This document shows positions 13,729 through 22,740 of a stretch of DNA of 64,000 bases, in pieces. How positions within the stretch are numbered: the first letter of the stretch is position 1; every line of letters starts with the position of its first letter. Position numbers and translations under genes: made by a program. Source of the DNA: Erpobdella octoculata. Lineage: Eukaryota > Annelida > Clitellata > Hirudinida > Erpobdellidae. The DNA lies in assembly GCA_963978895.1 (NCBI GenBank), contig OZ022247.1, positions 15,384,312 to 15,448,311 of the forward strand, in the 5' to 3' direction. The notes under the pieces were generated by a model that had not been told where the DNA came from, did not search any database, and saw only the letters and a program-made list of their open reading frames with translations.

Positions 13729-14040
13729 TATAATAATGTAAGGAAAATCAATGTATAGAATATTAGACGAAAGCCGAATATATAAAGATAGAGAAACACT
13801 AATAAAACCATTCGAATATAAAACTAAAAACATAAAATTCTAAACACATACCAGCGAAACAACTTTCATTAAAACCAACGCTACGACACTACAACAGCTA
13901 ACGAAACTGTTTACGTATAACTCACCTGGGAACAGGTGCACAGAATTTACAGGTGCATTATTTATATTTAAACTTACTAAAAGACAATACGGTAATTTCG
14001 ACAGCAAATCAAAGTAGCAAAAATAAAGTTTCATCCCGTG

Positions 14041-14240
14041 ACCATAAAACGAGGGAATAAAGTAAACCAGAATTAAATTAAAACAGAAATGAAATAAACC
14101 AGAAATAAAATTAAAATAAATTAAGAATTAAAAAAGAAAAAAAGAAAAAGAAAAAGATAAAATAAAAAGAAATGATTAAACCAAAATTAAAATAAACAAG
14201 AAATAAAATTAAAATATAATAGCTGAAAAGGTCGTTAGAA
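14041..14240. other. AT-rich 3' UTR of PLE D
   Basis: A-rich on the plus strand with repeated GAAATAAA/AATTAAAAT phrases. Untranslated part of the element. Confidence 0.6.
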
Positions 14241-15158
14241 CTAGCGTCGGACACGACGCAGCGTTATATTACCACGATCCACCAAATGTGCAAACGGCAA
14301 AACCACATCACCACCATCATCATTCGCCAACCCACCAACATCAACACAAACCTCACCATGGCGGTTAATACAACAATCACCAACATCGACGTCAAGTCTC
14401 GCAACCCCTTCAAAGACATCATCAGACTCAACAACACAACACTCACAAGAAGCATTGTCTACAACAATACCACAGCCTGCATCTCCATCACCAACCCCCT
14501 CATCACCACACTCACGACCATCAAGACAATCAACATAAGTACAATTAACGCTATCATCATCACCAAAATCATCAGAATCAACAGTGATATGCGAAGGCAT
14601 AAGTTTTTTAGCCTGCTGATGACGATCATTATCAAGATTTTCTGAGCTCCGCGGAAATTCAACGGTTGAATTCTGAATCGGAAGAACTGAAACTCCCACC
14701 GGCGACATCAGATTTTCCTCCGTTGAGATAACCACTTCTGTGAGATCTTTGGTAGTGAAGACATCGGTACCACCTGTTCTTGGTATGTCTTTATCTATTA
14801 GGACAAACTGTGGAGGGATACAAGACCTGGCCGCCAAGCACGTGCTTTGACAACGCGTACGCATTTCTGATGAGACCTCAGGTTTAGAACTCTTAACACA
14901 GAGAACATATGTTGTTACTGGAGAGGATCTCTCATTTGCTGTACTGGATTTTCTTGCTATGCACAGGCTTTGACTACGTTTATTTTTATCCGATGAGACT
15001 TTGAGTTTCGAACTTTTAACACAAGGATTAGATGCCACCACCGAAGAGGGCCCCGCATCTGTTGTACCGTCAGAGTTTGGTAGATTACAATCACCCGTTT
15101 CAGGATAATCATCATTGGCTGGTAAACGCGACACATGCCCTAAGATAGCGGGATGCAT
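14241..15158 (-). CDS. PLE D variable C-terminal region
   Basis: A 305-aa open frame lacking the GIY-YIG catalytic part. It is Ser/Thr-rich, then strongly Asp/Gly/Val/Cys-rich (DDFGDDDSV, ECCVVESDD). The end NITLRRVRR places it as the tail of a PLE protein. The first Met (MHPAIL) is probably internal, since it is preceded only by (TA)n. The mirrored copy at 20334 differs in two residues that I could see (S/N and L/V). Confidence 0.65.
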   Translation of the reverse strand: MHPAILGHVSRLPANDDYPETGDCNLPNSDGTTDAGPSSVVASNPCVKSSKLKVSSDKNKRSQSLCIARKSSTANERSSPVTTYVLCVKSSKPEVSSEMRTRCQSTCLAARSCIPPQFVLIDKDIPRTGGTDVFTTKDLTEVVISTEENLMSPVGVSVLPIQNSTVEFPRSSENLDNDRHQQAKKLMPSHITVDSDDFGDDDSVNCTYVDCLDGRECGDEGVGDGDAGCGIVVDNASCECCVVESDDVFEGVARLDVDVGDCCINRHGEVCVDVGGLANDDGGDVVLPFAHLVDRGNITLRRVRR

Positions 15159-15181
15159 ATATATATATATAAATGAATGAA

Positions 15182-15251
15182 TGTTTGTATGTATGTATGT
15201 ATGTATGTATGTATGTATGTATGTATGTATGTATGTATGTATGTATGTATG

Positions 15252-15285
<34 letters not shown>

Positions 15286-15435
15286 TGTATGTATGTATGT
15301 ATGTATGTATGTATGTATGTATGTATGTATGTATGTATGTATGTATGTATGTATGTATGTATGTATGTATGTATGTATGTATGTTCGTATGTATGTATGT
15401 ATGTATGTATGTATGTATGTGTGTATGTATGTATG
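15182..15435. repeat. (TATG)n microsatellite, left arm
   Basis: Tetranucleotide array with a few variants (TATA, TTCG, GTGT), mirrored by the (TACA)n array at 20087-20311 but about 20-30 bp longer. The Gypsy LTR is inserted at its edge. Confidence 0.95.
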
Positions 15436-15640
15436 TGTTGTATTTATGAAAGTTATCGATAGATAAACAAAACACTTTTGTACTTCTTTACTGTTTTATA
15501 TTATATACATGAACTAAATATATTCTAACCTAGTTCCAAGTTAATTCGAAAGTAACGCAAATTGTATTCGATAGTCACGAGAATATCTCCAACACAACAA
15601 CTCCTAATCACGCCCGTAGGGATGTGCTGAATATACAACA
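15436..15640 (-). repeat. Gypsy 3' LTR, left arm
   Basis: 205 bp, TGTTGTATATTC to AAATACAACA on the minus strand. Preceded there by a purine-rich tract GTTAGGGAGG. Same length as 19882-20086. Confidence 0.9.
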
Positions 15641-15653
15641 CCTCCCTAACAAG

Positions 15654-16809
15654 TTAAAGTTTGTGAGAAAACTTTTGCCGGAGACGCTCTGATCTTCGAA
15701 GTGGAGATCTCTGGTCGACTGACACTCTTGTTTTCTCAGGGATGGCAAATTTGACATGTTTTTCCGCCTTTGTAGTTGTAGGAAATTGTGAATCGAGTTT
15801 CTGCTTGTTCCATGTGTATTTCCCCGGTTCCGTATCCTGTTCAGCTCCATACCTGGGACGGATCTGTTCCAAGTGTCGTTTCCAAATGAGCCCATGACGA
15901 ACAGACTTTACTAAGAAATGTCGTTTACCAAGATTTCTAAGAACTATGGCTGAAACCCATCTGGCTTGACGATTATTTTTTGGACCATAGTATCTGACGT
16001 AGCATGGTTGACCCATTGAAAGTTTGCCTGAAGCTTGATTATTCACTTTTTGTTGGGTGGACGATGGACGTTGTGCATCAACTTTGGCTCGAATCTGTCT
16101 ACCGTGCAACAATTGACTAGGTGACTGTCCAGTTGATAGCGGAGTTCTTCTGTATTGCATCAAGAATTATTGTAAAGCAGTATCGTTTGATAATTTGGAT
16201 TTTAACATCAACTTTTTAAAAGTTTGAACAAATTTCTCGGCTTGTCCGTTGGTTGCGGGATGATAAGGTGCGCCTGTCAAATGTTGAATTCCTCAGATAG
16301 AATTGAAATTCGTCACAAGTGAAAGCAGTAGCATTATCTGATACAATGGATAGAGGATAACCAAAATGAGCAAATTCTTTCTCTAATAAGTTGATTGTAG
16401 CTGAGGCTGTAATTCTGCAAGTTGGATGAATGCAGGGATATTTTGAATATGCATCTACTATTATTAACCAATTGGTTCCCAGAAAATTTTTTGCATGGTC
16501 AATATGAATTTGACTCCATGGCTTATCTGGAGCAGTCCAAGACTGGTTTGGTGCTTTTGGAGGATTGTTTTGGTGACTTTGGCATGAAGAACATTTTCTA
16601 CAGAGCTTCTCAATATCACTGTCAATGTGATACCAGTAAACTGATAATCGTGCGAGTTGTTGCATTCGCTGCATGCCAAAATGTCCCAGATGTAAAAGTT
16701 CTAAAGTTTCGAACTTAGCATCTTCACCTGAAGGTAAGCGACTCAAAACATCTGCATTCCCATGTTCTGAAGTTTTTCGAAATTCAATTTTGTAGTCGTA
16801 TTGTTGCAA
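15654..16809 (-). pseudogene. Gypsy integrase (left arm), broken
   Basis: 16809-16216 reads the end of RNase H (HGNADVLSRLPSGED), an in-frame deletion, the integrase zinc-binding region (LHLGHFGMQRM, CRKCSSCQSH) and the first two acidic catalytic positions (IHIDH, IVSDNATAF). A frameshift follows before the Glu region. 16163-15654 holds the C-terminal part (YRRTPLSTGQSPSQLLHGR, MGQPCYVRYYG). In intact elements integrase inserts cDNA into the host genome. Compared with the right arm, about 275 bp between the RNase H end and the zinc finger is missing. Confidence 0.88.
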
Positions 16810-16893
16810 ATTCTAGTGAAATTCTTTGCATAATTTTGTACATTCAAGTGTAACGTATGAGTTTGATTCAGAAGAAATATTATTAACTTGTTC

Positions 16894-17214
16894 TTACAAC
16901 ATCTTGTTAATGTCTATTTTAAATTCTTTAATTGACTTTCGACCAATTAAATTCAATCCTGCAATTTCAGTAACATTTAACGTGATTGGCTTCTCGTCTG
17001 CACCATTTGAAGTTGAAGCATGTACAGTGCAGAAGCCTCGAACAGGAATTCGGTCACCAGTGGCTGAATGAAATTGCATTTTACTAGGAGTCAGTTGAGA
17101 AGAACCTAAACTTTTCCAAATGCTAATATCACAGAAATTTTCACCAGCTCCACTGTCTACCTCGAATGTTCTTGTAAAGCTCCTGAAATTCATTGGTTGT
17201 TGTAGCCTGTCCAT
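16894..17214 (-). pseudogene. Gypsy aspartic protease fragment
   Basis: A frame of about 106 aa. It contains the DSGAGENF active-site motif (usual form DSGA/DTGA) after FEVDSG and a later hydrophobic NLIGRKSI stretch (typical LLG/LIG motif). The element protease would mature Gag-Pol. The frame joins gag upstream by overlap and runs into the RT deletion downstream. Confidence 0.82.
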
Positions 17215-18137
17215 CCTTGAATTGTTCGAATGTATGTAACATTTCTTTCAAACTTTGAAGCAAAACAGGCTCTTTGTAAATGACCAATTTTTCCACAATG
17301 AGAACACTTCATATTTTTACACAAACAATCTTTGGCCCAGTGTCCTCTTCTCCCGCATCTATGACATGTCGAACTTGGAGATTGTGATGGAGATGGACAT
17401 TTCTTTGGTGTAGTGACTCGTTTTGAGAAGGCTTTTTTGTAGGTATTTTCTTTGGAGTGTACCATCTGAATTGAAACTGGTTCTATGCTGTTTCCGTACA
17501 CTGTGTCTTTAGCTACAACAGCTGCACTCTCAATTTCGCTAGCGATCTCAACAGCTTTTGAAAAGGTCAGTTCATCCTCAGGAATTCGAAATAAAGCTTT
17601 CAGAACTGCCTTGTTTTGCACACTACAAATGAAATTAGTTCTGATGGCTTCGTCCAAAGGATTTGAAATGTTAGCAAAATCACACGTTGCAGCAGCCTGT
17701 CGAATTCTAGTTGATAGTTCATGAATTGTTTCACCCGGTTTCCTTCTACAATTTGTCCAAAATTTGTAACGTTCTCTGACCAGAAATGTTGTAGGATTGA
17801 AGTTGGTGTTCATGTATTCAACTATTTCTTCATAGTCAAGTTGGTTGATATTGCGAGGAGGAGACATCTGGCTTGAAAGAGTTTCCAGAGTTTTGTAGAT
17901 TTCGAGGTTTTGGTTTGTCAGAAAAACTTGGGCCGCTTTGCTTTTTGAAATGAAATTTGCCAGAAGGAATGTATCGAATCTTTTGATGTAATCTTTAAAT
18001 AATTCAACATCAGGTTGAAAAGGTTCAAACTTCGGTGCCGTTGAAACTAGAACATTTTGAAGCATCTTGGCCATTTCTAATTGCTGTTTGGCCATCAGTT
18101 CACCGAACATTTTAAGCATTTCTTTCATTTCCGACAT
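17190..18137 (-). CDS. Gypsy Gag protein
   Basis: An open frame of 315 aa. The N-terminal Met/Leu/Lys-rich helix is followed by a capsid-like helical region (KFWTNCRRKPGETIHELSTR). Two CCHC zinc knuckles sit near the C-terminus: CHRCGRRGHWAKDC and CSHCGKIGHLQRAC. Gag packages element RNA into particles. This is the only undamaged gene of this copy and lies wholly in the palindrome spacer, so it has no mirror copy. Confidence 0.92.
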   Translation of the reverse strand: MSEMKEMLKMFGELMAKQQLEMAKMLQNVLVSTAPKFEPFQPDVELFKDYIKRFDTFLLANFISKSKAAQVFLTNQNLEIYKTLETLSSQMSPPRNINQLDYEEIVEYMNTNFNPTTFLVRERYKFWTNCRRKPGETIHELSTRIRQAAATCDFANISNPLDEAIRTNFICSVQNKAVLKALFRIPEDELTFSKAVEIASEIESAAVVAKDTVYGNSIEPVSIQMVHSKENTYKKAFSKRVTTPKKCPSPSQSPSSTCHRCGRRGHWAKDCLCKNMKCSHCGKIGHLQRACFASKFERNVTYIRTIQGWTGYNNQ

Positions 18138-18150
18138 TTTGAAAAAAAAT

Positions 18151-18165
18151 CAGTCGACTGCGCCA
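18151..18165 (-). promoter_or_regulatory. Gypsy primer binding site
   Basis: TGGCGCAGTCGACTG just inside the 5' LTR remnant on the minus strand, the familiar TGGCGC start of many Gypsy elements. Confidence 0.8.
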
Positions 18166-18168
18166 CCG

Positions 18169-18222
18169 TTGTATTTATGAAAGTTATCGATAGATAAACA
18201 AAACACTTTTGTACTTCTTTAC
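18169..18222 (-). repeat. Truncated Gypsy 5' LTR at the palindrome centre
   Basis: Matches about 54 bp of the LTR (TATTTATGAAAGTTATCGAT), then breaks at ACTGT, where the inverted arm begins. Confidence 0.85.
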
Positions 18223-18439
18223 TGTACATGCTTCAACTTCAAATGGTGCAGACGAGAAGCCAATCACGTTAAATGTTACTGAAATTGCAGGATTGAATTT
18301 AATTGGTCGAAAGTCAATTAAAGAATTTAAAATAGACATTAACAAGATGTTGAAAGAACAAGTTAATAATATTTCTTCTGAATCAAACTCATACGTTACA
18401 CTTGAATGTACGAAATTATGCAAAGAATTTCACTAGAAT

Positions 18440-19868
18440 TTGCAACAATACGACTACAAAATTGAATTTCGAAAAACTTCAGAACATGGGAATGCAGATG
18501 TTTTGAGTCTCTTACCTTCAGGTGAAGATGCTAAGTTCGATGTAGCAGAAGAAAAACTTGAGTTTTCGACAGTATGTACAATTAAAACCGTCAGTCAACA
18601 ACTACTACAGTCCGATCCAAAGTCACTAGAGATTGAATCAAGGAAAGATCATGTGATGTTTTCTGTTTGTAATTTTCTTCAAAAAGGCTGGCCAAAAGAA
18701 GTTTCAAATCTGGAAATTCAACATTACAGAAAATTAAAAGATTCTTTGAGCCAAGAAGGTGGTTGCTTGATGATGGGGGACAGGTTGGTAGTTCCAGAAG
18801 CATTCAAAAGAAAAACTTTAGAACTTTTACATCTGGGACATTTTGGCATGCAGCGAATGCAACAACTCGCACGATTATCAGTTTACTGGTATCACATTGA
18901 CAGTGATATTGAGAAGCTCTGTAGAAAATGTTCTTCATGCCAAAGTCACCAAAACAATCCTCCAAAAGCACCAAACCAGTCTTGGACTGTTCCAGATAAG
19001 CCATGGAGTCGAATTCATATTGACCATGCAAAAAATTTTCTGGGAACCAATTGGTTAATAATAGTAGATGCATATTCAAAATATCCCTGCATTCATCCAA
19101 CTTGCAGAATTACAGCCTCAGCTACAATCAACTTATTAGAGAAAGAATTTGCTCATTTTGGTTATCCTCTATCCATTGTATCAGATAATGCTACTGCTTT
19201 CACTTGTGACGAATTTCAATTCTATCTGAGGAATTCAACATTTGACAGGCGCACCTTATCATCCCGCAACCAACGGACAAGCCGAGAAATTTGTTCAAAC
19301 TTTTAAAAAGTTGATGTTAAAATCCAAATTATCAAACGATACTGCTTTACAATAATTCTTGATGCAATACAGAAGAACTCCGCTATCAACTGGACAGTCA
19401 CCTAGTCAATTGTTGCACGGTAGACAGATTCGAGCCAAAGTTGATGCACAACGTCCATCGTCCACCCAACAAAAAGTGAATAATCAAGCTTCAGGCAAAC
19501 TTTCAATGGGTCAACCATGCTACGTCAGATACTATGGTCCAAAAAATAATCGTCAAGCCAGATGGGTTTCAGCCATAGTTCTTAGAAATCTTGGTAAACG
19601 ACATTTCTTAGTAAAGTCTGTTCGTCATGGGCTCATTTGGAAACGACACTTGGAACAGATCCGTCCCAGGTATGGAGCTGAACAGGATACGGAACCGGGG
19701 AAATACACATGGAACAAGCAGAAACTCGATTCACAATTTCCTACAACTACAAAGGCGGAAAAACATGTCAAATTTGCCATCCCTGAGAAAACAAGAGTGT
19801 CAGTCGACCAGAGATCTCCACTTCGAAGATCAGAGCGTCTCCGGCAAAAGTTTTCTCACAAACTTTAA
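18440..19868 (+). pseudogene. Gypsy integrase (right arm), broken
   Basis: 18440-19306 (288 aa) has the RNase H end, a linker absent from the left arm (starting DVAEEKLEF), the zinc-binding region (LHLGHFGMQRM, CRKCSSCQSH), and the catalytic-type Asp residues in IHIDH and VSDNATAF. The frame is lost near 19225, but another frame still shows the HPATNGQAEKF segment, which carries the third catalytic position, before a stop. 19359-19868 (169 aa) is the C-terminal domain. The damage pattern is shared with the left arm, so it predates the duplication. Confidence 0.88.
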
Positions 19869-19881
19869 CTTGTTAGGGAGG

Positions 19882-20086
19882 TGTTGTATATTCAGCACAT
19901 CCCTACGGGCGTGATTAGGAGTTGTTGTGTTGGAGATATTCTCGTGACTATCGAATACAATTTGCGTTACTTTCGAATTAACTTGGAACTAGGTTAGAAT
20001 ATATTTAGTTCATGTATATAATATAAAACAGTAAAGAAGTACAAAAGTGTTTTGTTTATCTATCGATAACTTTCATAAATACAACA
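19882..20086 (+). repeat. Gypsy 3' LTR, right arm
   Basis: 205 bp, mirror of 15436-15640; preceded by GTTAGGGAGG. Confidence 0.9.
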
Positions 20087-20311
20087 CATACATACATACA
20101 CACATACATACATACATACATACATACATACATACGAACATACATACATACATACATACATACATACATACATACATACATACATACATACATACATACA
20201 TACATACATACATACATACATACATACATACATACATACATACATACATACATACATACATACATACATACATACATACATACATACATACATACATACA
20301 TACATACAAAC
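20087..20311. repeat. (TACA)n microsatellite, right arm
   Basis: Mirror of 15182-15435 with a different repeat number. Confidence 0.95.
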
Positions 20312-20333
20312 ATTCATTCATTTATATATATAT

Positions 20334-21251
20334 ATGCATCCCGCTATCTTAGGGCATGTGTCGCGTTTACCAGCCAATGATGATTATCCTGAAACGGGTG
20401 ATTGTAATCTACCAAACTCTGACGGTACAACAGATGCGGGGCCCTCTTCGGTGGTGGCATCTAATCCTTGTGTTAAAAGTTCGAAACTCAAAGTCTCATC
20501 GGATAAAAATAAACGTAGTCAAAGCCTGTGCATAGCAAGAAAATCCAGTACAGCAAATGAGAGATCCTCTCCAGTAACAACATATGTTCTCTGTGTTAAG
20601 AGTTCTAAACCTGAGGTCTCATCAGAAATGCGTACGCGTTGTCAAAGCACGTGCTTGGCGGCCAGGTCTTGTATCCCTCCACAGTTTGTCCTAATAGATA
20701 AAGACATACCAAGAACAGGTGGTACCGATGTCTTCACTACCAAAGATCTCACAGAAGTGGTTATCTCAACGGAGGAAAATCTGATGTCGCCGGTGGGAGT
20801 TTCAGTTCTTCCGATTCAGAATTCAACCGTTGAATTTCCGCGGAGCTCAGAAAATCTTGATAATGATCGTCATCAGCAGGCTAAAAAACTTATGCCTTCG
20901 CATATCACTGTTGATTCTGATGATTTTGGTGATGATGATAACGTTAATTGTACTTATGTTGATTGTCTTGATGGTCGTGAGTGTGGTGATGAGGGGGTTG
21001 GTGATGGAGATGCAGGCTGTGGTATTGTTGTAGACAATGCTTCTTGTGAGTGTTGTGTTGTTGAGTCTGATGATGTCTTTGAAGGGGTTGCGAGACTTGA
21101 CGTCGATGTTGGTGATTGTTGTATTAACCGCCATGGTGAGGTTTGTGTTGATGTTGGTGGGTTGGCGAATGATGATGGTGGTGATGTGGTTTTGCCGTTT
21201 GCACATTTGGTGGATCGTGGTAATATAACGGTGCGTCGTGTCCGACGCTAG
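20334..21251 (+). CDS. PLE D variable C-terminal region (right arm)
   Basis: A 305-aa frame matching the mirrored left-arm ORF, ending NITVRRVRR. It is rich in Asp, Val, Cys and Gly in its second half. It has no catalytic motif and is the tail of a truncated PLE protein, not an independent gene. Confidence 0.65.
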   Translation: MHPAILGHVSRLPANDDYPETGDCNLPNSDGTTDAGPSSVVASNPCVKSSKLKVSSDKNKRSQSLCIARKSSTANERSSPVTTYVLCVKSSKPEVSSEMRTRCQSTCLAARSCIPPQFVLIDKDIPRTGGTDVFTTKDLTEVVISTEENLMSPVGVSVLPIQNSTVEFPRSSENLDNDRHQQAKKLMPSHITVDSDDFGDDDNVNCTYVDCLDGRECGDEGVGDGDAGCGIVVDNASCECCVVESDDVFEGVARLDVDVGDCCINRHGEVCVDVGGLANDDGGDVVLPFAHLVDRGNITVRRVRR

Positions 21252-21763
21252 TTCTAACGACCTTTTCAGCTATTATATTTTAATTTTATTTCTTGTTTAT
21301 TTTAATTTTGGTTTAATCATTTCTTTTTATTTTATCTTTTTCTTTTTCTTTTTTTATTTTTTAATTCTTAATTTATTTTAATTTTATTTCTGGTTTATTT
21401 CATTTCTGTTTTAATTTAATTCTGGTTTACTTTATTCCCTCGTTTTATGGTCACGGGATGAAACTTTATTTTTGCTACTTTGATTTGCTGTCGAAATTAC
21501 CGTATTGTCTTTTAGTAAGTTTAAATATAAATAATGCACCTGTAAATTCTGTGCACCTTTTCCCAGGTGAGTTATACGTAAACAGTTTCGTTAGCTGTTG
21601 TAGTGTCGTAGCGTTGGTTTTAATGAAAGTTGTTTCGCTGGTATGTGTTTAGAATTTTATGTTTTTAGTTTTATATTCGAATGGTTTTATTAGTGTTTCT
21701 CTATCTTTATATATTCGGCTTTCGTCTAATATTCTATACATTGATTTTCCTTACATTATTATA

Positions 21764-21807
21764 GGGGTTCTGATGATGAATAAAGCCGAAACCGGCCGGT
21801 CAACCCC
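21764..21807 (+). ncRNA. Hammerhead ribozyme, PLE D (right arm), stem II mutated
   Basis: GGGGTT/AACCCC helix I, CTGATGA, GAAA, CCGGCCGG helix III and TC as in the left arm. However stem II reads TGA...GCC instead of TGG...GCC, so it is likely weakened. Confidence 0.75.
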
Positions 21808-21964
21808 TTGTGACAATAAAGTTTTGTGTACTGTTGACTGTGTAGTTAATTCGGAAAGAAAATTTAGACGGTTTGAAGCAGTAGTAAAGAAATGGTGTTG
21901 TAGAAAATGGGCCGTAGCATTTAATAGAGCGTGTTTATGCGAGAATTTGATACCCAAATATTGT

Positions 21965-22643
<679 letters not shown>

Positions 22644-22740
22644 AATAAAACCATGTGATGAATTAAAATAAAAGTAAACTTATATGAAAAATTAAAATAA
22701 ACGCATGACTGTGCAAATGGGATACATATAGATGATTCAA

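Larger units (their letters stand above)
15436..18222 (-). mobile_element. Gypsy-type LTR retrotransposon, RT-deleted
   Basis: Minus-strand element: a truncated 5' LTR (18169-18222), primer binding site, gag, protease, then a jump to the RNase H end and integrase, polypurine tract and a full 205-bp 3' LTR (15436-15640). The RT core is deleted. Its 3' half is also the inner part of the left palindrome arm; gag and the 5' end are single-copy and form the palindrome spacer. Confidence 0.9.
18218..20086 (+). mobile_element. Inverted 3' half of the same Gypsy element (right arm)
   Basis: Plus-strand copy starting inside the protease (TVHASTSNGADEK) and ending with the full LTR. Compared with the left arm it keeps about 275 bp that the left arm has lost. 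Otherwise the two arms are nearly identical. Confidence 0.9.

Noticed and set aside
15173..15466. MYVC-repeat and YIHT-repeat frames at 15.2 and 20.1 kb
   Set aside because: Translation of the tetranucleotide arrays in several frames at once.
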